The translations under genes were made by a program, and so were the position numbers. The notes beneath the pieces are model-generated. The model saw only the letters and a list, made by a program, of their open reading frames with translations. It had not been told where the DNA came from and made no database searches. From NCBI GenBank assembly GCA_021849525.1, contig JAJZSS010000008.1, positions 1 through 13,729 of the forward strand: a stretch of DNA of 13,729 nucleotides, given 5' to 3'. This document shows, one piece after another, positions 7,060 through 13,729 of the stretch (the first letter of the stretch is position 1; the number at the start of each line of letters is the position of its first letter). Source of the stretch: Chloroflexota bacterium (lineage in GTDB: Bacteria; Chloroflexota; Anaerolineae; Anaerolineales; UBA4823).

Positions 7060-8486
7060 AACAGGATTGGCAGACTCAGCGAGTGGTAATTGTCGGCGCA
7101 GCCCGCCAAGGGCTGGCCCTGGCAGCATATCTGGTAAAACACCATGCTCAGGTGGTAATCAATGACCGCCGCAGCTCGCAGGAATTGGAAAGCGTCCGGC
7201 AGCAATTTGACGAGCAGGTTGGGCAACAAACGAGAATAGAGTGGGTCCTGGGAGATCATCCGCTGAGCCTCCTGGAAGGGACAGATTGGCTGGCAGTTTC
7301 CGGGGGTGTACCGCTCACCAATCCCCTCGTGAAGGCAGCAGTCGAGCGAGGTATCCGGCTTACCAATGACTCGCAGATTTTCCTGGAAGCGGCTCCCTGT
7401 CGAGTTATCGGGATCACGGGGTCGGCGGGTAAAACGACTACAACCAGCCTGGTGGGTGAAATTGCTCGCAGCGCCAGGCAGCCCGGGCAAGTTTGGGTAG
7501 GCGGTAATATCGGTAAACCATTGATCAGTGTTGTGGATGAGATGCAGGTCGCGGATCTGGCTATCATGGAACTATCCAGTTTTCAATTGGAGCTAATGCA
7601 CACTTCGCCACACATTGCGGCTGTTTTGAATATCACGCCCAACCATCTGGACCGGCATGTGACGATGGCAGCCTATACTGCTGCCAAAACCCACATCCTG
7701 GCCCACCAGTCTCCGGAGGGCATCGCTGTCCTGAGTCGGGAAGACCCGGGTGCGAAAAGCCTGGCAGACAAAGTTGCCGGGCGGCTGATGACCTTTGGAA
7801 TGGAGCGACCAGAGACAGAACAATTCAACTGGGAAGGAAGTTATCTTTCTGGAAATGAATTACGCCTGCAGACGATCCATCCCTTCGCTGACCTTTTCCT
7901 TTTTAACCGGGATGCGATCTCACTGCGTGGTGAGCATAACTTGAATAATGTACTGGCGGCCTGTGCAATTGCAGCAGCAGCAGATCTCCCGGTGTCTGCC
8001 ATGCAGTCCGCAGTAGAGAATTTCCGGGGAGTTCCTCACCGCCTGGAGTTTGTGCGTAGCTGGCACGGAGCCGATTGGTACAACGATTCCATTGCTACAG
8101 CTCCAGAACGCAGTATGGCTGCCATCCGCGCATTTGAAGAGCCGTTGATCTTATTGGCTGGCGGCAGAGACAAAGACCTTCCCTGGGATGAATTTGCGAC
8201 ACTGGTCTCGCAGCGAGTGGATCATCTGGTAGTTTTTGGAGAGGCTGCGGAGAAAATTTTTTCTTCTCTTCAGGCCTGCAACTTGCATCCTGAAGAGCGC
8301 GGCGAGCGACCACCACTCACTATCGCTCGCTGTAAAGACTTACGGGAAGCTATTCATGTCGCAGCCGAATTTGTCGAACCTGGTGATGTGGTGCTGCTTT
8401 CCCCAGGTGGAACCAGTTTTGACGAATTCCGGGATTTTGAGGAGCGTGGAGAATGTTTCAGTCGATGGGTAAAAGATCTTCATTGA
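7056..8486 (+). CDS. murD: UDP-N-acetylmuramoylalanine--D-glutamate ligase MurD
   Basis: MurD adds D-Glu to UDP-MurNAc-L-Ala with ATP. The 476 residues contain an N-terminal Rossmann-like domain with VVIVGAARQGLALAAYL (10-26), ATPase domain with GITGSAGKTTTT (119-130), ELSSFQLELM (172-181), LNITPNHLDRH (191-201) and GEHNLNNVLAA (292-302), and a C-terminal domain with VPHRLEFV (326-333), YNDSIATAPERSMAAI (342-357), LLAGGRDKDLPW (366-377) and LLSPGGTSFDEFRDFEERG (447-465). The last motif and the absence of MurF- or MurC-type substrate motifs separate it from sister ligases. The start at 7056 overlaps the mraY stop as ATGA; in-frame codons further upstream lie inside mraY and would add residues unlike MurD. 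The 3' end overlaps ftsW by 34 nt. Confidence 0.95.
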   Translation: MKQDWQTQRVVIVGAARQGLALAAYLVKHHAQVVINDRRSSQELESVRQQFDEQVGQQTRIEWVLGDHPLSLLEGTDWLAVSGGVPLTNPLVKAAVERGIRLTNDSQIFLEAAPCRVIGITGSAGKTTTTSLVGEIARSARQPGQVWVGGNIGKPLISVVDEMQVADLAIMELSSFQLELMHTSPHIAAVLNITPNHLDRHVTMAAYTAAKTHILAHQSPEGIAVLSREDPGAKSLADKVAGRLMTFGMERPETEQFNWEGSYLSGNELRLQTIHPFADLFLFNRDAISLRGEHNLNNVLAACAIAAAADLPVSAMQSAVENFRGVPHRLEFVRSWHGADWYNDSIATAPERSMAAIRAFEEPLILLAGGRDKDLPWDEFATLVSQRVDHLVVFGEAAEKIFSSLQACNLHPEERGERPPLTIARCKDLREAIHVAAEFVEPGDVVLLSPGGTSFDEFRDFEERGECFSRWVKDLH

Positions 8487-9715
8487 ACCCAGAAGGCTTT
8501 TTTAAGCCAACCGCTAAAAACCGCAAGGTATTAGCGGGTATTGATGTCCCTTTAATGTTAACCCTGATTGCCCTGGTTATTTTCGGCTTGATCATGGTCC
8601 ATTCAGCCAGCTGGGACGACTCGATCCAGATCTATGGCTCACCGACGATGATCTTTCAGCGGCAGGTCATCTGGGCATTGTTGGGGATCGGCGTTGCAGC
8701 TCTGATTACATTTATCGATTACCATCACCTTGGTAAGATCGCTCTACCAGCCTTGATTGTGACAATCTTGAGCCTGATTGCTGTGCTACTCTTCGGCGAG
8801 GAACGCAATTACGCGGTACGAACCCTTTTCCGGGGCTCGGTACAACCCAGTGAATTAGCCAAACTCGTAACAATCATTTACCTTTCAGTCTGGTTATATG
8901 CCAAACGAGAGCGCCTGAACGCCATTACTTTTGGCTTGATCCCGTTGGGTCTGATCCTGGGTCTCATAGTCGGTTGGATTGCCTTACAGCCTGATTATAG
9001 CGCGACGCTCACGATCCTGTTTCTGGGCGGGATTATGTTCTTTTTGGCAGGCGGGGAGAAAAGGCAGATATTCTTATTGGTCGTGATCTCGCTGGTGATT
9101 GGTATCCTGGTAGTCAACGTGACAGATACTGGTCGCCATAGATTCCAGGATTACCGCTCTGGCTGGCAGGATGTGGGCCAATCTTCCTATCATGTGCTGC
9201 GTTCGATGGAATCATTTGCGAAGGGCGGCATCCTGGGTGTAGGCATAGGTAAAGCCGACACCAAGCTAACCGGTTTGCCTTTTCCATCTACAGACAGCAT
9301 CTTCGCAGTGGTTGGCGAAGAGACAGGCCTGATTGGATCTGTGTTGTTGGTCGGGCTCTTCACCATCTTATTGTGGCGAGGAATGGCGATTGCCATGAGC
9401 GCTCCGGATGAGATGGGCAAAGTTCTGGCAGGCGGTTTGACAGTCTGGATCACTTTCGAGGCTTTCCTGAATATGGCGGTCATGGTCAACCTGGTTCCAT
9501 TTGCCGGGAATGCGCTGCCATTTATGAGCGCAGGAGGCTCAAACCTGGTTGTGTCATTGACTGGCATGGGTATTTTGATGAATATCTCTCGCCAGTCTGC
9601 TAAAAAACGCGAAGAGGTATGGAGTAAATTCGGTGAGGTTGTTGATTTGCGCCGGTGGGACAGGCGGAGGAGTGTATCCCGCTCTCGCCGTTCTGCAGGC
9701 ATTCAGCAGGATTAA
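8453..9715 (+). CDS. ftsW: SEDS-family septal peptidoglycan glycosyltransferase FtsW
   Basis: SEDS proteins polymerise lipid II in the membrane together with a class B PBP. The 420 residues hold about ten hydrophobic segments and family motifs: VHSAS (49-53), GSVQPSELAKL (128-138), QPDYSATLTI (179-188), MESFAKGGILGVGIG (252-266), FPSTDSIFAVVGEETGLIG (277-295) with D281 at the place of the catalytic Asp, and GNALPFMSAGGSNLV (352-366), where most relatives read SYGGSS. TGAGGAG (8438-8444) lies 8 nt before the ATG. The genes for MurD before it and MurG after it, plus ftsI in the operon, favour FtsW over RodA. The last 28 residues are arginine-rich (DLRRWDRRRSVSRSRR) and are encoded in the 83-nt overlap with murG. 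Confidence 0.94.
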   Translation: MFQSMGKRSSLNPEGFFKPTAKNRKVLAGIDVPLMLTLIALVIFGLIMVHSASWDDSIQIYGSPTMIFQRQVIWALLGIGVAALITFIDYHHLGKIALPALIVTILSLIAVLLFGEERNYAVRTLFRGSVQPSELAKLVTIIYLSVWLYAKRERLNAITFGLIPLGLILGLIVGWIALQPDYSATLTILFLGGIMFFLAGGEKRQIFLLVVISLVIGILVVNVTDTGRHRFQDYRSGWQDVGQSSYHVLRSMESFAKGGILGVGIGKADTKLTGLPFPSTDSIFAVVGEETGLIGSVLLVGLFTILLWRGMAIAMSAPDEMGKVLAGGLTVWITFEAFLNMAVMVNLVPFAGNALPFMSAGGSNLVVSLTGMGILMNISRQSAKKREEVWSKFGEVVDLRRWDRRRSVSRSRRSAGIQQD

Positions 9716-10748
9716 TCCTGCAGCAGAGATACTCTGGGTCGGAGGCATTGGCGGCATGGAGGCAGAGTTAGTCAAGCGAGCTGGTGTGCCCTATACCGAG
9801 ATCCCCGCAGCCGGCATCCATGGCGTGGGATGGCGAAGTTTGCCGCGTAACATCATGCAAGTGTTGCGCGGCGTCAGCCGTTCACGCCAGATCCTCGACC
9901 AATTTCAACCCGAGGCGCTCTTCTTCACCGGCGGTTACGTCGCCGGACCGATGGCGTATGCCGGACGAAAGCTGCCTTACCTGGTCTTTGTACCGGATAT
10001 CGAACCAGGAATGGCTTTGAAAATGATTTCCCGCTACGCATCGAGGATCGCGGTAACTACAGCCGACTCCCAGAAATACTTCGGGAGTACCCAAAAAGTC
10101 GTTGTGACCGGTTACCCAACCCGTTCTGACTTACAGTCCTGGGATCGCGAATCAGCCCGGCGAAAATTTGAATTATCGATGGACGAGCCAGTTCTCCTGG
10201 TGACGGGCGGCAGCAAAGGGTCGCGTTCGATTAATCAAGCTGTGATTAACAATCTCTATGGGCTGCTGTCATTGACCCAGATCATCCATATCAGCGGGCA
10301 GCTCGATTGGTCGTCTGTAGAAGCCCAAAAAGCCAGTCTGACTCCAGCACAGGCGGCGCGCTACCATGCTTATCCCTATTTACATTCTGAAATGGGTGCA
10401 GCTTTAGCAGCAGCCGACCTGGTGGTGGCGCGAGCAGGTGCCTCTACGCTTGGTGAGTTACCTCTCTTCGGCTTGCCTGCGATTCTGGTGCCCTATCCAT
10501 ATGCCTGGCGCTACCAACAGACCAATGCCCAATATCTCGCTCGTCACGGATCTGCCAGAATTGTCCAGGATGCTCAATTGAGCGAACAAATGCTCCCGGT
10601 TGTTACTGATCTATTCAGCAATCCCGAGCAGCTTAACCAGATGCGAAAAGCCATGAGTACCCTTACGCAAGCCCATTCGGCTGAAAAGATCGCCCGTATC
10701 CTGTCAGCCATGATGGAACCCAGTTTCCCAGGAGAGGTCCATGGTTAG
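9633..10748 (+). CDS. murG: UDP-N-acetylglucosamine--N-acetylmuramyl-(pentapeptide) pyrophosphoryl-undecaprenol GlcNAc transferase MurG (divergent)
   Basis: MurG adds GlcNAc to lipid I on the inner membrane face, giving lipid II. The 371 residues show two Rossmann-type domains: LLICAGGTGGGVYPALAVL (3-21), FFTGGYVAGPM (97-107), VTGGSKGSRSINQ (190-202) and VARAGASTLGELPLFGLPAI (265-284), followed by WRYQQTNAQYL (292-302). The fold and donor-site glutamate (E275), Gln and Asn (Q295, N298 by alignment) are kept. Several family residues differ: the His after the first glycine loop is Gly (position 13), the HEQN segment reads VPDI (120-123), and DHQ reads RYQ. The start is GTG at 9633, with GGAG at 9621-9624 8 nt before it; it lies 83 nt inside ftsW. 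Position after ftsW and before murC is standard. Confidence 0.9.
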   Translation: MRLLICAGGTGGGVYPALAVLQAFSRINPAAEILWVGGIGGMEAELVKRAGVPYTEIPAAGIHGVGWRSLPRNIMQVLRGVSRSRQILDQFQPEALFFTGGYVAGPMAYAGRKLPYLVFVPDIEPGMALKMISRYASRIAVTTADSQKYFGSTQKVVVTGYPTRSDLQSWDRESARRKFELSMDEPVLLVTGGSKGSRSINQAVINNLYGLLSLTQIIHISGQLDWSSVEAQKASLTPAQAARYHAYPYLHSEMGAALAAADLVVARAGASTLGELPLFGLPAILVPYPYAWRYQQTNAQYLARHGSARIVQDAQLSEQMLPVVTDLFSNPEQLNQMRKAMSTLTQAHSAEKIARILSAMMEPSFPGEVHG

Positions 10749-11277
10749 CCTGTATGTTCTTTTCTGGATGTATATCGTTCTCTTCGCCATTATTGGCGCG
10801 ATGCGCGGTTGGGCTAAAGAGCTCATGGTGACCTTCAGCGTGGCTCTGGGGCTTTTCATCATCACCGTACTGGAAACTTATGTAGGCATTGTTCGAAACT
10901 CGATTGCGGCCGTCGGTGGTGTATCCCAATTCTGGATGCGCACAACAATCGTCGTGATGCTTGTATTTTTTGGCTACCAGACGCCCAACATCAGAGCCCT
11001 GCAAGGTGCCCGTTTCGCCCGCGAACATCTGCAAGACACGCTGCTGGGTTTCTTGCTGGGTGCTTTCAATGGCTACCTGGTCGTTGGCAGCCTGTGGTGG
11101 TTCTTACATAAAGCCGGCTATCCATTCGAAGCAATCCTGCCTTTGCAGCCCGGGTTTCCCCAATATGATTCTGCACTGCGTTTGATTGAATTGCTCCCAC
11201 CGGAATGGCTGACCATTCCGTGGATCTATTTTGCAGTTGGCGTCGCATTTCTTTTCATCATTATTGTTTTTATTTGA
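10741..11277 (+). CDS. CvpA-like polytopic membrane protein of unknown function
   Basis: A 178-residue, strongly hydrophobic protein with about five predicted membrane segments (near 3-20, 28-46, 66-80, 98-122 and 158-177). The start resembles the CvpA family: a first helix followed by GAMRGWAKEL (19-28), similar to the G-x-x-RG-x-x-x-E pattern, and a later LLGFLLGAFNGYLVVGSLWW (101-120) like the second CvpA glycine-rich helix pair. CvpA proteins are linked to colicin V production in E. coli, and their role elsewhere is unclear. It overlaps murG by 8 nt and has a good ribosome site, GGAGAGG about 10730-10737. It is followed after 5 nt by murC, so it is co-translated with lipid II genes. A cell wall or division role is inferred from context only. 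The family assignment is tentative. Confidence 0.72.
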   Translation: MVSLYVLFWMYIVLFAIIGAMRGWAKELMVTFSVALGLFIITVLETYVGIVRNSIAAVGGVSQFWMRTTIVVMLVFFGYQTPNIRALQGARFAREHLQDTLLGFLLGAFNGYLVVGSLWWFLHKAGYPFEAILPLQPGFPQYDSALRLIELLPPEWLTIPWIYFAVGVAFLFIIIVFI

Positions 11278-11282
11278 TATAG

Positions 11283-12731
11283 ATGGGAACTATGGAACAC
11301 ATTCACCTGATTGGGATTGGAGGCACCGGCTTATCTGCGATAGCCCAGGTCCTGCTGGAAAGCGGGTACCAGGTCAGCGGATCAGATCGGGCATTCTCCC
11401 CGCTGGCTGCCAGAGTTCAAGCCGCCGGCGCGCAGGTGTTCGTGGGACATCACACCGATAACATTCGTGGAGCCAATGTGGTCGTCCGGTCATCGGCAAT
11501 TCCAGATACAAACCCGGAAGTCAAGGCAGCCCAGGCGGCAGGGATACCCGTCCTCAAGCGCGCCGACTTTCTTAAACGCCTTACAGCCGGTAAATGGACA
11601 TTAGCAATCGCTGGCACCCACGGGAAGACGACTACAACTGCGATGGTCGCCTGGCTGCTCAACCAGCTTCATCAGGATCCATCCTATATCATCGGCGGTG
11701 TGGCAGCCAACCTGGGCGCCAACGCCCATGCCGGGCGCGGCCCATATTTCGTTATCGAAGCCGATGAATATGATCACATGTTTTTGGGACTGAATCCCGA
11801 AATAGCGATCATCACAAACATCGAGCATGATCACCCTGACTTCTACCCGACCGAAGCCGACTACTTCGCCGCTTTTCGGGCTTTCAGCCGCCAGGTGCCG
11901 CCGAAAGGGCTGCTGCTATATTGTGTGGATGATTCAGGAGCATCTCGTCTGGTGGAAGAGATCCACCCGAACGGCTGCCGGATTGTCGGTTATGGCATAA
12001 GAACAGCCGGCCAACCCTATCGGGCCCAGGAAATTAAGCCTGTCGCAGGAAGTGGGATGCAATTCGAGGCGGTTATTCGCAACCAGACAGTTCTGGTCCG
12101 CTTGCAGGTTCCCGGCGAGCATAATGTGCGCAATGCCCTGGCAGCATTAGCGGTAGCAGATGAATTGTCCTTACCCTTGGACGAAGCTGTCCATGCCCTG
12201 GAAGAATTCCACGGCACCGGGCGGCGCTTTGAGATCTTTCCTACCGCCGGCGGTATCACATTGATCGATGATTACGCTCACCACCCCACTGAGATCCGCG
12301 CGACTGTGGCTGCTGCCCGCGAGCGCTACCCCGAGCAGCGGATCTGGACCGTGTGGCAGCCCCATACTTACTCACGGACGCGGATGCTCCATGCCGATTT
12401 CGCCAGGGCTTTTGAGCATGCAGACCGGGTAATAGTCACCGAGATCTATCCGGCGCGTGAGCCAGCTCCTGCAGATGGTTTCTCAGCCTCGCGGGTGGCC
12501 GTTGAAATGAACCACCCGGCAGCACAATTTATCTCTGAGCTGACCCAGGTGGCTGATTACTTACTTGCAGAGCTGCAAACAGGGGATGTAGTACTGGTCC
12601 TATCGGCCGGCGATGCTGATTGGATCACTCGCCATCTTTTGGAAGCTCTACCGGATCGCTTTGACTCCAACCCCTATCGTGGATCCAGCCCGGTTCCACA
12701 AAGGTTCTTGAACAGGAGAACCTGGCGATGA
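11283..12731 (+). CDS. murC: UDP-N-acetylmuramate--L-alanine ligase MurC
   Basis: MurC uses ATP to add L-Ala to UDP-MurNAc, the first Mur ligase step. The 482 residues include the N-terminal IHLIGIGGTGLSAIAQVLL (7-25), ATPase motif AGTHGKTTTTAMV (110-122), VIEADEYDHMFLGLNP (157-172), NIEHDHPDFY (179-188), GEHNVRNALAA (278-288), GTGRRFE (311-317), DDYAHHPTEIRAT (329-341), WQPHTYSRT (358-366) and LSAGDAD (440-446). DEYDHMFL and the THGKTTTT loop are typical of MurC and exclude MurD or MurF. A second in-frame ATG at 11292 is an alternative start, since GGGA lies just before it and 11283 lacks a clear ribosome site. The last 20-25 residues after the C-terminal domain look like an added tail. The stop overlaps the next small gene as ATGA. 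Confidence 0.95.
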   Translation: MGTMEHIHLIGIGGTGLSAIAQVLLESGYQVSGSDRAFSPLAARVQAAGAQVFVGHHTDNIRGANVVVRSSAIPDTNPEVKAAQAAGIPVLKRADFLKRLTAGKWTLAIAGTHGKTTTTAMVAWLLNQLHQDPSYIIGGVAANLGANAHAGRGPYFVIEADEYDHMFLGLNPEIAIITNIEHDHPDFYPTEADYFAAFRAFSRQVPPKGLLLYCVDDSGASRLVEEIHPNGCRIVGYGIRTAGQPYRAQEIKPVAGSGMQFEAVIRNQTVLVRLQVPGEHNVRNALAALAVADELSLPLDEAVHALEEFHGTGRRFEIFPTAGGITLIDDYAHHPTEIRATVAAARERYPEQRIWTVWQPHTYSRTRMLHADFARAFEHADRVIVTEIYPAREPAPADGFSASRVAVEMNHPAAQFISELTQVADYLLAELQTGDVVLVLSAGDADWITRHLLEALPDRFDSNPYRGSSPVPQRFLNRRTWR

Positions 12732-12922
12732 AGAAAGAACAAGAAATCCAAAATGAGTTGGTAACTGTGACCTCGACCAAATTGTCCGGACGGTCGCAGA
12801 ATAGAAAGCTGGCTCAACCAGACCCCAAGACCCGGGCAGACACCGGTAAGCTGGTCTGGAAAGGCTCCCCTTTATCGAAGGAGCTTTTAATGCGCCTGAT
12901 CGAACGTGTACAGGAATCCTGA
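12728..12922 (+). CDS. Small basic protein of unknown function between murC and murB
   Basis: I do not recognise this 64-residue product. It is hydrophilic and Lys/Arg-rich, has no membrane segment or signal peptide, and falls in three parts: a charged N-terminus (MKKEQEIQNE), a basic Pro/Thr-containing middle (about 18-40), and a C-terminus SPLSKELLMRLIERVQES (47-64) that could form an amphipathic helix. Translation looks real: AGGAG at 12714-12718 lies 9 nt upstream and its ATG overlaps the murC stop as ATGA. murB follows in the same reading frame after a TGA and 33 nt. Context suggests a helper of the cell wall enzymes, but this is not shown. A remnant or a gene-calling accident is possible, though the strong ribosome site argues against it. 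Confidence 0.65.
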   Translation: MKKEQEIQNELVTVTSTKLSGRSQNRKLAQPDPKTRADTGKLVWKGSPLSKELLMRLIERVQES

Positions 12923-12955
12923 CTTACAGGAACAAAAAGGATTGGATGGCTGAGG

Positions 12956-13729
12956 ATGCTGGCTGTGCAGGCTGAACCGACTACGATTACCCGGCTGCGG
13001 GGTGAATTTGGTGCCCGCCTGCAGGAACAAGTCCTGCTGGCGCGTTACACTGCCGCTCGCCTGGGTGGGCCAGCCGACTGGTTCCTGGAAGTCCGCAACC
13101 GCGCCGAGCTGGCGTTGGCAGTCCGCACCTTGTGGGAGGAAGATTTTCCCTTCTACATCCTGGGTGGAGGATCGAATGTACTGGTCAGCGATCGCGGTGT
13201 GCGCGGTCTGGTCGTGTTGAACCGGGCACGCCTGGTCAAATTTGAGATTAATCGCACCCCACCCACGCTGTGGGCTGAATCAGGAGCAAATTTCGGCCTT
13301 ATTGCCCGCCAGGCAGCACAACACGGCTTAGCGGGCCTGGAATGGGCGGCCGGAATCCCTGGCACCGTCGGCGGGGCTGTGGTCGGAAACGCTGGCGCGC
13401 ACGGCGCGGATATGACTCATAACCTTCACGTGGCAGAAATCTTGCACCGATTGGATCAAGAACCTTATCAAGCAGCGCGCAAAACCTGGACGCAGGATGA
13501 GCTGGATTATGGCTACCGGACAAGCTGGTTGAAATCCCACCCGGGGCAGGCGGTCGTCCTGTCTGCCTGGTTGATCCTGCAAACCAGCACCATGGAGCAG
13601 GTACAGGAAAAAATGGATGAGTTTGTGGCTTATCGCCACCGCACACAGCCGCCTGGAGCCAGCCTGGGCTCAATGTTCAAGAATCCAGCGGAAGATTATG
13701 CTGGAAGATTGATCGAAGCTGCCGGATTG
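12956..13729 (+). CDS. murB: UDP-N-acetylenolpyruvoylglucosamine reductase MurB (3' end cut by window edge)
   Basis: MurB is a FAD enzyme that reduces UDP-GlcNAc-enolpyruvate to UDP-MurNAc with NADPH. The 258 visible residues include YTAARLGGPADWFLEV (31-46), LGGGSNVLVSD (69-79), GLEWAAGIPGTVGG (127-140), VVGNAGAHGADM (142-153), ELDYGYRTSWLK (182-193) and GASLGSMFKNP (234-244), where S239 is the expected proton donor, then AGRLIEAAGL (249-258). About 50 residues should be missing beyond the edge. The start is uncertain: ATG at 12956 follows GAGG with no spacing, while GTG at 12965, three codons later, has TGAGGA at a normal distance. The order murC-murB is typical of Gram-positive-like dcw clusters, and ftsQ, ftsA or ftsZ may follow outside. 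Confidence 0.93.
   Translation, partial: MLAVQAEPTTITRLRGEFGARLQEQVLLARYTAARLGGPADWFLEVRNRAELALAVRTLWEEDFPFYILGGGSNVLVSDRGVRGLVVLNRARLVKFEINRTPPTLWAESGANFGLIARQAAQHGLAGLEWAAGIPGTVGGAVVGNAGAHGADMTHNLHVAEILHRLDQEPYQAARKTWTQDELDYGYRTSWLKSHPGQAVVLSAWLILQTSTMEQVQEKMDEFVAYRHRTQPPGASLGSMFKNPAEDYAGRLIEAAGL

Noticed and set aside
6957..7490. Minus-strand frame of 177 codons over the mraY end and murD start
   Set aside because: Antisense to two recognised genes, with no recognisable domain.
9190..9702. Minus-strand frame of 170 codons over ftsW
   Set aside because: Antisense shadow; low-complexity Pro/Thr/Ser/Arg reading with no motif.
1..13729. Mobile elements, CRISPR arrays, tRNA or rRNA genes
   Set aside because: No transposase, integrase, spaced repeat array, tRNA-like cloverleaf or rRNA sequence was seen; the window is filled by dcw genes.

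Overview
The window is a division and cell wall (dcw) cluster, read rightwards from about position 700 to the right edge. It carries the mraZ, rsmH, ftsL-like, ftsI, murF, mraY, murD, ftsW, murG, cvpA-like, murC, small ORF and murB genes. Gene content, protein lengths and protein style (MurG with a GGTGGG loop, FtsW ending in an SAGGSN motif, MurD of the DSIAT-PER type) suggest a Chloroflexota bacterium, probably of the Anaerolineae. That placement rests on memory of family sequences, not on a search. All core proteins keep their main catalytic motifs, except where MurG departs from its family signature.

Layout. Positions 1-598 (minus strand) hold the N-terminal 199 residues of a cysteine-desulfurase-like aminotransferase class V protein, cut by the left edge. 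Positions 599-790 are a divergent intergenic region. It contains a good sigma-70 type promoter (TTGCAA, 17 bp, TATACT), three TGGGN boxes at exact 10-bp spacing that match the known MraZ operator design, and a GC-rich hairpin overlapping the third box. Positions 791-13729 are a tightly packed operon. Four junctions are ATGA stop/start overlaps (ftsL/ftsI, murF/mraY, mraY/murD, murC/small ORF) and three are longer overlaps (murD/ftsW 34 nt, ftsW/murG 83 nt, murG/cvpA-like 8 nt). The only larger gaps are 110 bp before the ftsL-like gene and 54 bp before murF; both contain inverted repeats. No terminator was seen.

How the genes fit together. MurC, MurD and MurF add amino acids to UDP-MurNAc, which MurB makes by reduction. 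MraY and MurG then make lipid I and lipid II at the membrane, and FtsW with the class B penicillin-binding protein FtsI polymerises and crosslinks septal wall. The FtsL-like protein is the likely divisome adaptor, RsmH methylates 16S rRNA, and MraZ is the probable autoregulator. The murE gene, usually found between ftsI and murF, is missing; a 54-bp gap with a strong dyad lies there instead.

The window is mostly canonical and I found no wholly new system. The most notable items are the divergent MurG signature, the absent murE, an unrecognised basic 64-residue protein between murC and murB, a CvpA-like membrane protein between murG and murC, and the operator/hairpin arrangement in the mraZ leader.
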